The notes under the pieces: generated by a model
Seen by the model: the letters and a program-made list of their open reading frames with translations, nothing else
The model's database searches: none
What the model was told of the DNA's origin: nothing
Source: Gymnorhina tibicen
Taxonomy: Eukaryota > Chordata > Aves > Passeriformes > Artamidae
Direction of reading: 5' to 3'
NCBI GenBank assembly: GCA_013399875.1
Contig: VXAZ01008187.1
Location: 124,577 to 188,576, forward strand
Length of the DNA: 64,000 nt
Translations under genes and position numbers: made by a program
Shown: positions 24,603 through 39,000 of the stretch, one piece after another
How the letters are laid out: every line of letters starts with the position of its first letter
How positions within the stretch are numbered: position 1 is the stretch's first letter

Positions 24603-25768
24603 CAACCTAGACTATACTAAAGCCCTTGGCACTGTATCCCACAGCATTCTCCTGGAAATTGCAGTCCATGGCTTGGACAAGTGCACTCATCACTGAGTAA
24701 ATAACAGGCTGTATGACCAGGCCTGGAGCGGTCATGAAGGAAGTTACATCCAGCTGGTGGCCAGCGACAAGTGATGTTCTCCAGGGCTCAGTACTGGGGT
24801 CAGTCCTATTTAATACATTTATCAACAGCCTGGATGAGGGGATCAAGTGCACTCTCAGACAGATTACAGACAACACCAAGCTGGGCAAGAGTGTTGATCA
24901 GCTAAAGCGTAACAGGGCTCTGCAGAGGGATCTGGACAAGCTGGATCAATGGGGCTAGGCCAACGGCATGAGGTTCAACAAGGCCAAGTGCCCGGTCCTG
25001 CACTTGAGTCACAACAACCCCAGGCAGCGCTACAGGCTGGGAAAAGACTGGCTGGAAAGCTGCCCAGCAGAAAAGGATTTTGGCCTGCTGGTTATCAGCA
25101 GCTGAACATGAGCCAGCGTGTGCCCAGGTGGCCAAAAAGGCCAACAGCATCCTGGCCTGTATCAGCAATGGTGTGGCCAGCAGGACCAGGGTAGTGACCG
25201 TCCCCTGTACTCCTCATTGGTGAGGCCACACCTTGAGTTCTGTGTTCAGTTTTGGGCCCCTCACTACAAGAAAGACACTGAGGTGCTGGAGCAGGTCCAG
25301 AGAAGGACAACAGAGCTGGTGAAGGGTCTGGAGCACAAGTCCTGTAAGGAGCAGCTGAGGGAATTGGGGTTGTTTAGCCTGGAGAAAAGGATGGTCAGGG
25401 GAGACCTTATCGCTCTCTACAACAGCGTGAAAGGTGGCACTAGCAGGGTGGGGCTTGTTCCCTTCTCACAAGTAACAGGCAATGGGACAAGCAAGGAACA
25501 AGCAAAAGAGGAAATGACAACAAATTGCACCAGGGAAGATTTAGATTTATTTTTAGGAAAAAGTTCTTCACTGAAAAGGTTGTTAAGCATTGGAACAGGC
25601 TCCCCAAGAAAGTGCTTGAGTCATCATCCCTGGAGGGGTTTAAAAAATGTGTAAATGTGGCACTTATAGACATGGTTTAGTGGTGGGCTTGGCAGTGCTG
25701 GGTTAATGGTTGGACTCAATGATCCTAGGAAGTTTTTTCAACCTAACCAATTCTATGATTCTAAATTA
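24603..25768 (+). mobile_element. CR1 LINE, longer 3' copy with degraded reverse transcriptase
   Basis: About 1.17 kb of CR1 in sense orientation. It covers part of the reverse-transcriptase domain (LGSVLFNTFINSLDEGI near 24800) and the C-terminal part ([20 protein letters not shown], then [10 protein letters not shown], then a [13 protein letters not shown] stretch). The catalytic FADD motif is replaced by I-T-D-N before TKLG, and several frameshifts are present, so it is inactive. The 3' end shows AATTCTATGATTCT at 25750-25763. The 5' end is truncated inside the RT domain. It lies antisense to FMN1. Confidence 0.95.
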
Positions 25769-28700
25769 GTAAGTGAAAAATTGCATCCAGGACATGTAAA
25801 AATGCATTTTTGCAACTGTAAGATCACACAGTTCTGAGTCACTAAGGAATCTCCATCCTCTTCTGCAAAAGCAGCCACATTAATATTTACATCCAATAAT
25901 AAAATAAATAAATCTGACACCTAAAATTATTTGACAATTCATGTCCCAAAGATCTACAGCTATGTTATTTCCCATATCCTGTGGCAACTGATACCTACTT
26001 TTTCTGCTTAACTAAGACAGGAACAGAAAGCAAGCAGTGAAGACCTTTCTGCAGATACTGAGTAGTAATATCTCAGCATGAGGGCAGTAGCAAACAGAAA
26101 GAGATTTTCTTAGTTCACACTCTTGCTAAGTCTGGCATTGTACGCCCCATGTCACTGCTGGCAGGGTCATGATGAACCTAAGTTGGTCAACATCACATAC
26201 ATTTCCAAAAGATTCAGCTGTTTTTTTTCTAATGTAAGTATCTCTGAATGCCTTTAGTGCATCGTAAGCTTACAGAAACGCCAAAGCCCTGCTATGCTTC
26301 TGTTAATGAAATATTATCATTGTGATGTTTGGAGCACTATCAAATAATCTTAATGGCACAGACACACATACACTGACTTTTACAGTCTTAGGAAAATTGG
26401 ATGACTGAGCAAAGGGAACTGATCACCAATCCCACAAATCTTCTGAGTTTTCACAAATGTCCAAGTCCTATGACCAAGGAAAAAGATTCTGGTTAGGATA
26501 CAATTTTTGTATACGCTCACAGTCAACTCTCAATTAAACAGGCTTTAATTATCTTTACTCTAGCATACCATGACTCACAAATGGGCTTCAATTCATCCAA
26601 AACCTCAGGAAAGAAGTATAACCATATTCATGGAGCACTGAGATGTGTTTTTCGCAGTTCCGGTCAGCACTTGTGTAAGAATTTGAGCTGTGTCACTGAC
26701 GTTGCCTTTTATTCTTCTTACCTCTAAACTTAAATGGCAATACTGAATGGCCTACTTTACTTTTTTTTTTATATTATCCACTCTTTTATTTTATTTATAG
26801 CTTTCTGAAGCTCCACTTGTCTCAGCTAGCCACAAGCTCCCTGTCTTAGACATTGGGCAAGAAATCAGTTAAAAGAAAAAAAAAAACCCATAGGCTTTAT
26901 TCTTAATTGATTTATTTTAAAAAAAAATTTCCTTTTCTTTGGTACTTAGGAAATCTTAAGTCAGATTAAGTCCACAACCACTGGACAGTTTTTCCCATTT
27001 TCAACGCTGCTGAATATTCCCTACTTTCATAGATTTCACAAGAAGTGAGAGGTGAACAGTACTTCTGAAAATAAGTTATGCCACCTATATAGAAACTGTT
27101 ACTTGTGAAAACATGGGGGTGTGGAAGTGATAATAGATTGCTTAAAGTATTTTAACTTTCTTTGAATAAATTTAAGGTTCAAACTTTCTCTTTATGCTTT
27201 TCCTGGTATCTTGGGTTTTTTTGTAAACATGTATTGAGATGTACTCTGTATGAATAGCATGTGAGCTCAAGATTAAATTACGGTAGCATCCATGAATGAC
27301 TTCTCTTTAACTGTGAAAAACTGTTGCCAACTGAAAAATCTGCATTCAAAGAAGATGGTGTACGTTTACCATATTTGTTCCACCATCAACATTTTGGTGC
27401 ACTTCAATCTGTACATAGGAAAGAGAGGGAGAAAAATGCAGTCCTATCCAATTTCTTCAGCCAGTCAATGTTACAATTTCCATCCTAAATCTTGTCAGTT
27501 ATCTTTAGGGTTTTTCTCTCAGGCTAAAGACAAATCTTCTGTACTTTAAAATATCCTGTTGTCCTTTCCTGAACATGACCCAGTTTTACCATATACTTTT
27601 TGAGACAGAAAATGAGAACTGATAGATATTTGAAGTTTGAGAGCACTAGATCTCATAAAGTGGAATAATGTTTCTGGGGGTTATTTCTTCTCTAAAAATT
27701 TCCAATTTGCTTCTTTTGAAAGCTACTGAGTTTTCAACAAATATTTACGTAGGACTATCTGTCAAGATTCAAAGCTCTCATTTGTGGAAGGAAATGGCCA
27801 GCTTCATTTTATACATGAAGTGAAATTGTAGGGGTGTTTTGTTCATGGCTTCCTATTTATTTCCTTCAAGTTCACCTGCCTTTTTACTATTCAGTATATG
27901 CTTTCTACAGTTCTTCACAGCACTTCTCCCCAAATACCATGATATGATATTCATTGGCTAGAGCAGTATTCCTGACCTTCCAAGAGGTCAGGCTGGATAT
28001 CAGGATATGCATCCCCAGGCACAGAAACATTGATTTTACAGTTAGTGATGAAGACTGACTAGGACTTGGTTAACTGTTGGGATAAAAAGGGGAATGAAAG
28101 GCAAACAGCACAATGGAGGAGGTTTCAGAAGTCACGAGGAAACGTGCTACTTTAGAACAACTACCTCTCAACAACGCTCATTTCCTTTGCTTTACAGTGT
28201 GATTCAGTATAGGACTGGCTAATTATAGCAATCTGAAAACTGCAGAGCAGAAATTATGCAAAAAAAAGAGCTTGAACTTTACTAGTTACCACCTACATTT
28301 CCTTTTAATACAGTCTGTATTCACATTTTAACAAGTATCTGCTAAAATGACAAGCAACATTTCACAGTCTCAACTCTGACACATTTACGTGTTAAAACTA
28401 GTCAAATTTGGAGACAGCTTTTTATTCTCTTTACACTGTACTCTTTACAGTACTTTTTTGGGAAAGACATTTTTTCACTGTATGGCTGATTGCATAACAT
28501 CTGCAAGATACTACATGCATGTTCAATAACACTTGCATGTCAAAATAACTGCATAAACCACCAGAAGAAGCCACAAGCATCTCAGCTTTGTCAAGGCTTT
28601 CTTGAACTCAAAGTGTTCTATTTCAAAACAAAAGAAAACACTCTTCATTATGTAACCTAGCCCTTTTTATTGGCCTCAGTTTGGTCTGGCAAAACAAAGC

Positions 28701-31700
28701 CTTAGATGTCTAAGTACCTAACAAGTGGTCTGCTTAATCCACTAGAAAATATTTCTGTCATTCAATTCACTTTTGCAAGTGTTTTACACAGTTATATGAC
28801 ACTACTGAGGAAAAAAATAAACCGTATTCTTCTGAAAGTTCAGAGCCTAATTAAAAGGTGGCTCATTATCCAAATGGATTTTTGTCATAAGAAATTTTTC
28901 ACCGACTTGCTAAAGAACCAGATATAAATACCAGTCACTACTGCAATCCAGCAACCTCAAGGCTGCCAGTATTATTGCATTTACTTTAAATATAAAATTA
29001 CAACTTCGCAAGTGTTTTCCATCTAGCATATAATTTTGTTTTGGAAGCATTCCTATTTAAATCAATCATAAGCATATGCTCTCTGCCTTGCTTTGAGTTA
29101 AGCCTGGATTCAGTGCTCTTCTTGAAAAGGGTGGCTCTCTCTTTCAAGGCACAAGGATAACATACGCCATTCTGAAGCGCACCACTATAGGAATGTGACA
29201 GCAAAATGCCATTGCTCATATTTCTGATTCATATGAAAGATATACTTCCTATTTTAAAATTCTTTCATCTTCAAAATGTAGATGCCAAAGGAACCAAAGG
29301 AAAAGTATAACTTTGTTTTATTTCTGTGGTCATAGTTCTATTGTAACAGTAAACCTGTTATGCAAATTCTGCACACTGGCCAAAGACCTCTAAGGTTTGT
29401 CCTCCTGAACCCTGTACTTCTGTCACCAAGAAGTACAATTAGTTTCACTTCATCAATTTTCCTACTAGGATTAAAAAAAAAGGATGCTGTATCTGTGGAC
29501 TGAGGACCATAAAATAATTTTCCAGAAAATCCCAACATAGCCTGTTAAGTTTTATGGTGAAAAGTCAAATGAAGTGCCTTACTGCACTAACACAGAGACA
29601 ATGACTGAATTATACTTAAGTAGAAATATAATACAGAAATACAGGTAGTTCGCAGGAGAAAGAATACAGAGTTAAATAGAGTTCAATTTTTAAAACAATG
29701 AACAAAGACAGACTACAAAGCACCAAAATGTACTATGAGAGTCTAGACCAAAATTCAAATGCATTTTTAAAAAATACTTTTTTTTCTGAAGGAATAAATC
29801 AATTTTTTAATCATTTGGCTAGATGAAGTTAACAACATTGCTGGAATAAAAAGCTGAGACATCATTTACAATACAATTATTTGGACTCAGTTGCCTAAAT
29901 GAATGTTAGATGCCAAAATTAATTTACCCCAGTCCACAAAGGTGTGGATCATTCCAGGTCAGATTTGTGTCTGTGCCTCAGACACCCTAGGGCATCTAAA
30001 ACTGTACTTTTTCCATTCTGCACAATTTTGCAGCCATTCTGAAGATCTTGTGCAACAAGGAGGTAACATTCAGCATTCCTTCCTTTCATTTGTGAAATGA
30101 TCTTGCAGGTAATTGCCCAGCACATTGAAAAGGGTGGAAGAGATCATTTTGTGTGAACAAGCGAAGTATGAGCTTGTTTCAAAAGGTACAGATAGGAGAG
30201 TGTAAGTCAGATGAAGGAGAAAAGTAATGGAAATAAAGGAGACATGATGAAGGGGTTGTGGAAGTGTTTTAAGGATGACTGCTGAGTAAGAAAGCAAAGC
30301 AGCATGCTACTATACCTCACCAAGAGCATGGGTGGAAATATTTCCATGACTGTTCAAAGTCATGACTATTTAAATATTAGTATCATTAGATGTTGTTTTT
30401 AGCAGCCAAAGCTGCTAAAGCAGACCTGAATTCCATGAAACCTTTCATTTGTTCCACTGGAACACCCAGCTGTCATCTCCATTTGCACATTTAACATCAA
30501 TTTCAATGAATTACACATAAGAGAATTCAACCCTATGATGACAGAGCTGCAACTTACTTTACAAAGTTAATTGAAGTTGCTTTTATGCTCTGTCTCATTG
30601 ACCACCCACATTATTAATGCCTCAAGCCCAGGCTATGTCACAGCCTTGCTTGTAACCTGAATTCCCCTTTGAGCCTATAGTAACACCTAACCCACATGAG
30701 GAAAGCTTCAGGTCCCTGCTCTGTGCCACAAGAGCGGAATGACTGCAACTCACTGGTGGGAGAGAAGCTATGTAACACCAGCCGTGCCACAGAGGTTTTG
30801 GTACATGTAGGAAGTCTGTGCAGACATAGCTTAGCAACTGCAACTCTGCAAGAATTGTTCCAGCTCAGGCTTCTCTTTGAACTGCCTGCGTATCCATCCG
30901 ATGAGTCTCATAGACCAAACTGGAAATGCAGTGGGTGGCTAGTGTGGACCAGACATGCCACGCAAACACACCCTCTGTGACTCCTCTCATACAAAGCATC
31001 TACTTTACTATAAGTGAAATACAATTACGCAGAGGGGAAAAAAATAGGACTAGAAAGTCAATTTGTATGGTTAGAAATACCATGGAAGACAGGGGGGAAA
31101 AAATTTCACCTATTTAATTTACTCAAAAAAATTCCCCAAACCAATAAACTCAGAGTTCTGCCTGTTTTAGATAAAAAAACATTTTGCTTTGGAGGAGTTA
31201 CAAAAGAAAATCTTCTCACTGTACTTAGCTTTCTCAAAGGTAGCTCTTTAACAAAAGAGAGATCTCTTGCAAGGTTTGTGTCACCCTGGAAATCTGAAAT
31301 AGCTTCAAACTACAGCTTATTTTCTGCTAACCTTCGAATAAAGCCTTTAAATTCAAAGTTCTTACAGGCAACCAAAATCTGAATAGAATGGAAACAAACC
31401 TTTTGTTTTGGTTGCAAGGTGAAATAGCTAAAACGTTATCCAATCACTTTGATGAAAAGGACTTGACAAATATTCAATGCCTGATGAGATGAAAAACAGG
31501 GCTCTTTGGACTAATTAGGTATGGCCTCTTTTACTAATCCACAGACTGGAGAAAAACTCTCAACATGGATTAAGACTGACAAACTAAGCAACAAAATTAG
31601 GATTTCTTTTTCCATAATGTAAGAAAAACATTGAAATGGAACACTACCATTCAGACTAAAGATAAGATGACAAGATAGAAAACGGAAGGCTAAAAAGTAA

Positions 31701-34700
31701 GAGATTTTTGAAAAAAGTGAAAACCTGAAAAAATACATACTAACATTTTTCTTCCCATCTTTGGATAACAAACATCTTTCATTTTTGCATAACTAATTAT
31801 AACTAGCATTAGTAAGTATAAAAGTGGAATACAAATACATCACAAGGAAAAAAACCATGTAAACAATACCTGGGAATTTATATAGCACTATTTATCTTAC
31901 TTATAATACTTTAAATTATGGTTTCACTATGTGTCAGATTTAAAGAATAATCTGTTGTAGTAAACTAGTACAAAAATTATTAGGTCCATATCCCATGAAA
32001 GAAGCATATAAGAGGAAATTAGGGTACAAAAGCATTATAAATAAATACTTAGATTTTGTACAAGACTAATCTTTTTACCTATGAAAAAGATGTATTGCCA
32101 TCTTCTGTTCGTGGTATATTATTGGAGTTGGAGTTTATTATTCACCTGGAAAATAATTTTCGGAAGGTTGCTACTTCTGGAAAAAAAAATTGTTTGTTTG
32201 GGGTTTTCTTTAATTTTAGTTCTATGAAAGCTGGCATTTTCCAAAAAGAAGAAAAAATCTGACTGGCATGACTTAGTATAACTATCAAAGTTTAAACTGC
32301 AATGTCTATTGAAAAATGTATATATAACTGTATATAAATTATATTACATTATGTATAAGTGCAATTATATTTTAATATACATTTATTTAAAAACATATAG
32401 TCTCCAAAATTGAGTAGGTTTTCTTTTAATAACTTTTTCAATATATTTTTCAGACTTGACTACTTTAATTTCTTAAGACAAAACAAATTTCACTTTGAAC
32501 AATCATAAGTTAGTGAACATATGCTCAAGTTTACAATATATTGGTAACTACATTACTGACAAAAATATTTATTCTAGAAGAAACTTAGAGAAGATAACCT
32601 CTAAATTTTAGTTATTGTGAGATGAAACGGCTCAATGCCAGCTGCTTTACAGGTCATATACATATATGTCTTAAATAAAATTAACACAGAAAAACAAAAC
32701 CCCAGAATTTTACTTTCTCCAACAAACTTAACTAAGATTTAGATTTCACTTCTATAACAATAACTATCAGACTCAAGTATATATTAACAAAATGTTAGTT
32801 GAGGGACTACAAAACCACCAACTTCAGTGCTGCATAAAATAAAAGAAGCCATTTTTTGAGTAATTGCCCCAAAGATCTTGGAATGACTACTGCTGACTAA
32901 TGTTCCTAATTTACCACAATATGCTTAAGAAAATTCTTCAGGTTTTAAATATGCCTGCCTTAGCAGCTGCAGTGTTCAGTTTCTCTGGACATGGAAATCA
33001 AGCTATTTGTTATAAGTACACTGACAATATTAATCAGATCGCATACACAAATTATGTATATGAAGTAGGACGATTAACATCTTAGGTCACAGAGAGCACC
33101 TGGTATTTTGCAGATAGTAACAATTAAAGCTGCTGGGAGCAGGCTGGGAACAGAGGGTGTGCCCTCCAGCTGCCAGGGCCTCCCAGGGCTACTAGCCTAG
33201 CTGCTGAAAAACGTGATGTGTTAGGGCTTAAAAGGATGGGAACTACCAGTTTTAGCTTTTCTGCAACTTACGGCTCAAAAATAAGTTCATGCACTCATAG
33301 AAGAAATAACTTTTTGTTGGCCAAACGCCCCTGTACTACAGTTTTGTTAGTTTTAGTTATGTTTCTGTAAAAGAAACACTGAAGCTTAGAGAATTTTACT
33401 AGAATCAGTTTACTTCATTTTGTACACATAATAAGAATTATTTTATATTCATAAATATTTGGTGGCTTTTGTGACTTAACAGGTTTAGATTTACAGGGGT
33501 AGCAATCAATAAACAGTTCTACTCATAACATAGACAAACAAATACAGAAATGACTGAAAATGTTATAGACCAGAAACTCAGAATACCATAAAGTCAGGTT
33601 TTTTTAGAACACATTTTCCCTCTTAATTTTCCAACATATACAAGAAAAATGAGAGCAAACATAGTAACAGGTTAGCTAATCCATTCATCAGTTATACCCT
33701 TAATCTTGGTAGTTTTGAACTATCCAAGTCAAAAATCATTAAATTGTGTATTGATAGCAAAGAAATGCTAAGTGATTGCTTAGGACAATTTCAGAGATAC
33801 TCATTGTATTCAGAATGCAAGAATGCCCCATATGCCTCTTCATTGTAAAAGTAAACCTTATTAAAAAAAATATAGCACTTTCCATTTTAACACTTCCAAA
33901 ATGTAAGTGTGAAAAAAAATATAGAAAATTAAAAAGCATAGGAACCTTCATCACACTGGACACTACAAGTGGCAGTATATAGAGACTGTCACTCAGGTGA
34001 GGGACTGTGAATTATTTCTATTTCCTTCTTTATTCACCTCTTGTTCTGGTAAAGACTAATTTCCCATAGCCTTTAAAATTCCTCACGTAAAACACATCCA
34101 ACAGTTCTCAACATTTCACCTCTACTTTCTCTGTCCTATTTTTACCTCGCTGATCCCAGCAACAAAACACACAAGCCTGAAGAGATCTTTGAATATGGTC
34201 TAGAAAATCATAAACACTTGGAGCAATTGAGACGCCACCATAATCTAAATTCAAGGGTACTCATAATCTAAGCCCAAAGAAAAATTACTCTGACACACAA
34301 TTAAATAAATCATTAAACCACTAGGTGCACTATTTTAATGCTACGACTCATAAATAATATTCACTACTTATAGGTATTACTTAAATGTATTATTATAGAT
34401 TTATGTCACATCTAAATCATGAAATACTATTAAAAATTATTTACTGGTATGGAATACCACAAACATATAAATTGCATCTTTATTAATTTTCAGTATTTTA
34501 AAGTCTATTTTTAGCAGGAGCATGCAGCATTTTTCACCACTTTTACAAGTTGGATTTGGTGCTATGTCACTTTTTCAGAGACAAAATACCAAATGGTAGC
34601 TATTAGCGATTTTAAAAATTCCTAAATACATTATTAAATCATACTTACAGAGATAAATACTTGAATCTGATCTCAGTTTATATGTCATCCTGATCCATCA

Positions 34701-35944
34701 AGAAAAATTTCAGCTGAACCATTTCTATCAACTTGTTTAAAGTGGTCAACAGAATACATACAGATTTAAGGAACAACAACTACCACATTATCCCAGTATT
34801 TTACTTCAAGAAATTCTTTTTATACTGATGAGAAAAGAAGTCCATTTCATTACAGCAAGTTTTTTAAACTGAGTGCACAAACTGTAACCAGAAGGAAAGT
34901 TTTGGCCTTTTCTCCCCCCATGAAACAGAAAATTGTTAATCTATGACCTGCATAAAACATTAAGCTGTCTTTGGTTTTCCATTCCAATTTAATTCACATG
35001 GTTTCCCCTCACTGATTGCCTTTGACTGAAGAGTCACATGTTACAAAGAGAGAAAAAAATATAACTGTTGCTTAAGTGTGTCATGCTGAGAAGTCATTCA
35101 ACTAAAACAGGAGCTATTTGTTCACAGAATCTATCAAGGCCAGTCTTCAGAGGGTCTTTTTAACTTAGAGACCATGTCTTGAACTTGCAGTCCTGCCTAC
35201 ATACATTTCAAACTGCCATAAGTCTACATTTCAATGCAGCATTGCCTTATTTTGTTCATACAAAAAGATTTTGGCTTCACTGGGATGAAGTATTAATGAT
35301 CTTTTATCATTACCATGTGTAATAAGACTCAGTAGAGAATACAGGATGATGTCCTCAAAAGCAATCACAACATACTATACAAGGAGTAACTGCATTGAAT
35401 ATAACAGGAAAACAAAGATCCATTAAATGGCTATGTAGTGACTGTAACTTTAGTTGGACATGCAATTAACAAACTTTGCAAGATAACTAGAAAGAACATG
35501 CAAACTTAACAGGAAAAATGTTAGATACAGCCTGCAACTGTATACAGAAGGAGCAAGAGAAATCTGTATCAAAGAGGGTATGTATCTTACAGACCTAAGT
35601 GACAGTCAGGGTAGTGGTGTTACTCACTATGACTCAGAAAACCAGTATCTGGAAAGCTCTTCAGAAATAATTAACTCTGTTTTAGCCACACTGAGTCTGT
35701 AGGTAATGCAATTCCCATAGGATATTAGAGACACACTGGGCAAAAAGAAACAAGTTTAGAATAGACGTTGATGGTATTTATAACATTGAGACGGCAAATT
35801 GAAAATTTACATAATTCCACCTGAACGAAAGAAAACAATTTTTACTGTGAGAGTGACCAAGCACTAACACAGGTTGCGTAGACAAATTATTCAGTCATCA
35901 TTCTTGGAGAAATTAAAAAGCCCTACTGCACACAGGCTCAGAAA
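25769..35944 (-). other. FMN1: FMN1 intron (part 2), no gene seen
   Basis: Long AT-rich intronic stretch. It contains an 8-bp-arm inverted repeat at 27971-27992 and a GC-richer patch at about 33110-33240 that I cannot assign. Open frames are short and unrecognised. No exon with matching formin-1 residues was found. Confidence 0.55.
27971..27992. repeat. Inverted repeat of the AGGTCA nuclear-receptor half-site
   Basis: CCTGACCT (27971-27978) and AGGTCAGG (27985-27992) are exact reverse complements separated by six bases. This geometry is an everted AGGTCA repeat with six-base spacing, a type bound by some RXR heterodimers. Binding is an inference only. Confidence 0.6.
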
Positions 35945-36033
35945 ATTTGCTCTAGGTGACCCTGCCTGAACAGAGGGTTGGACTAGATGATCTCAAGTGG
36001 TCCTTTCAGCCTAAATGATTCTGAGATTATATG
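35945..36033 (+). mobile_element. CR1 LINE 3'-tail fragment
   Basis: A short CR1-type terminus: CTGAACAGAGGGTTGGACTA, GATGATCTCAAGTGGTCC, then ATGATTCTGAGATT. About 90 bp are recognisable, in sense orientation. Confidence 0.8.
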
Positions 36034-39000
36034 ATTAATTCTCTCTTCTTTTTTATTTTAATTCTTTTCTTACACCAGTCTCTTAATTCTTAACTCCTTT
36101 ATAGCATCTTCAAAGAACATTTATTCTGAATAAGACGGGTTTTGTGAAGCAACACACTCACGTATATTACTTTCATGTGAATTACCTGTGAGAAACTATG
36201 CATCATCTTTCCATGTGATCCATATGCAAACTTACTACATGAAGTGCATACCTACTGTGGACAGAACGCAATAGGGCTTTTAAAATGCTAATTAGCAATT
36301 CTCTGAACCACTTCAATTAGAGAAGATATTTATAAACCTTTCCCTTCCCTATGAAAGGAACATCAAAAACACTGTAATATAATCTGTCTCCTGTTATAAG
36401 AGCCTTCAAACAGAGTTTTGTTTATATGAAACTTCATTTTCCAAAACCATGTTCAGGAACACATCATAAGGTCTCATTACTGAATTTCTCTTAACTGTCT
36501 CTATTTGTACCTTTTCAGCTTAAAGAGTTAGTTAATTTAGGAAAAGACAAAATAATATTCAAATAGTACCTTGATATTAATTTATTTTGCTATCTTCTTT
36601 AAATATCTGGGGTGAAATGTTGCCTGTATGCCATTTATAAATTACAAGTCTTCTGGCACTGGCACTGCAACAGATGCATTATTTTGTAGTTAATGATAAT
36701 ACACCCAACCAAAGCCAAAACTAAAGCTCCTCACATCCTGCTACTTACGCTGGAAATTCAAACAGACATGTAGAACTAAAGACTATATAACTACTTGTAG
36801 AATCAGAGTGTTTTTGTTCACATGGAATTAAGGTATGTTTACACTGCAAGCAGAAATGAATGCAGGAAACCTGGGATAACCCAGTTTTAGCAGGCTGTTG
36901 AAAGACCTAAGGAGTAGGGCAGCTCTTAGAGCACAAATACGAACACTGCTTCTCCAGCCACCAAGGAGTGAACCATCAAACTGAAAGTATAATTTTGTGC
37001 TTTTCACTCCCTTCAAGATATTTGAGGATTAAAATACAATCTTACACCAGTTTAAGAATAATACTTATTCAAGTATTTATCTACATGGTAAACAGTTCTT
37101 TATAGGTTAAAGTACTTTTATATTTTAAGACTGCCATACTGATCTGCCAGAGATAGCCATTAGCAATTGGCATGTTTCCAAATGGTACTGCGTAATTTTT
37201 GACAACCACATAAAACTACCAGAATGTTTGTTTTCAATTCTTTCTAATGGAAAGTGAACTGCTGCTGCCATAAAATTCTCATTGGCAGAAACAAGCAAAC
37301 ACAACATTCTCCATCTAGTAATCAGCAGGGACAGGGATAGATGCCCCTACAATTACATCTAGAATATATTGCAAAGAATTCTTGGGTACACATCTTTAAA
37401 TAGTCAATTAAAGAAAATTATTTGAGAAATAATCTTAAAAACTTATATTCACCAACCTTTTCCAGCAGTTAAGATGCCTTCCCTACAATGCTTACACAAT
37501 AAGCATTAAAATTTTGAAGACTTTAAAACCAGAACTCTAGCTCACTTTTATTTTTCTTCCTCCCTTTTCTTCTCTGCATCTCCAAAATTTCATGATACTG
37601 CACACTGATTTCATGGACCATCAGCAATTCAGATAGATTTATATCCATAATATACATTCTAATGGTTACAGTTTCTTTTGCAGATTTTCCCAACAAAACA
37701 AGAATAAAAGTTATCTCATGTCTAATCAGCCATGTTCTACTTGGTTTGTGATACTCCGTAAATGTTCTCTATCCTAGCCAAGGTAACACTCTCTACTCAG
37801 TCTTGGAGTTCCCCTTTCTCACTTGTCCTCCATCTCTTGTTCTTCCCGCTTCACTATTAATAGCACCCACTCAAAATACCAGAGTCTCTCCATATCTTCA
37901 TCCAACTTGATGAATCCAACTCATTTCCCACTCCTAACAACTTCTGTTTTAGCCAGTCCCAGCCAGCCTTCTGGCTTCCGGCTTTTGGATGCAACTGAGA
38001 TTTTGGGGGATCAAATCATTCCCCGCAGGAGGGGTGGTCCTGCTTTCTTGTCCTTTCTGCCACACTTGCATGTCTTCCCTAGCTGTGGTTTTCGTCAGGC
38101 CACTTTAAACTGTTCAGCTCACTAAACCAGCCAAAGCTACTCACCTCTCTCCTTGCTGGCTCAGTTTTCAGCTTGCTTAGTGATTTGAATCAAATTACCA
38201 AAAAGCAAGAAAAACTCCAAAGTTGTTGCAGAGATGGGGAGGAAAAATGAAGAGAGGAGGCCTTCGCTGGAAGAAGGAAGAGAGTAAAAAGAGAATGGGC
38301 CTGTCTTTTCAGTCCCATAAGTCTCAGCCATTTTACCTGACACAAACCTTAATAATTCAGTTCTATTCCAAGTTTGTCTTGGTTTCCCTACAGTCCTACT
38401 AACTTTGGATTTCTGTGTTTTCTGGGTATCTTCTTCCTTCACAGCTACTAGATACCAAAAAAAGAGCATTATTTATTGGCTAGGGATAGGGTAACATCAT
38501 CCTTCGCATTTGTTCCCTTTCCTGCTTTCACTCTTCCCCCTTGGCAGATTTTTATTCTTTTTTTGCACATTAGGAGTAAAAGATAGAACAGAAACCGTGG
38601 TGAATAACCCTTCCCACTCTCATCCTGACTCAAAGCACAGTCACCAGTCACTGTCCTGGAGGCTATGTCATAACCAGTGATTTTTGTGTCCTGTTCTGAA
38701 TCAAATTCACTTCAATAACTGCTAAAAATATCACTAATCTTCTTCCTCTTACAGATAATACTTAGTAAAAAAGCATATTGGTGTCATTCAGTACTAAATT
38801 AATACAATAACTCCAAAAATTTTCTCCCTAGTTTTTTCTACTGCTGTGAAAAACTTGGGAGAGAAACAGTGACAGGAACTAAAAGGTCTCAGAAAATCTT
38901 TCTCTGAGACAGATATTCAGATACATTGAAGATCTTTTCAAAAGCAAGCTTGGCTTCTCCAGGACTACAAAAGCATGATGTACTTAATACTAGACTAGAA

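Noticed and set aside
25118..25654. 178-codon open frame as a host gene
   Set aside because: It is CR1 ORF sequence ([20 protein letters not shown] and GLFSLEKR type) inside a truncated LINE.
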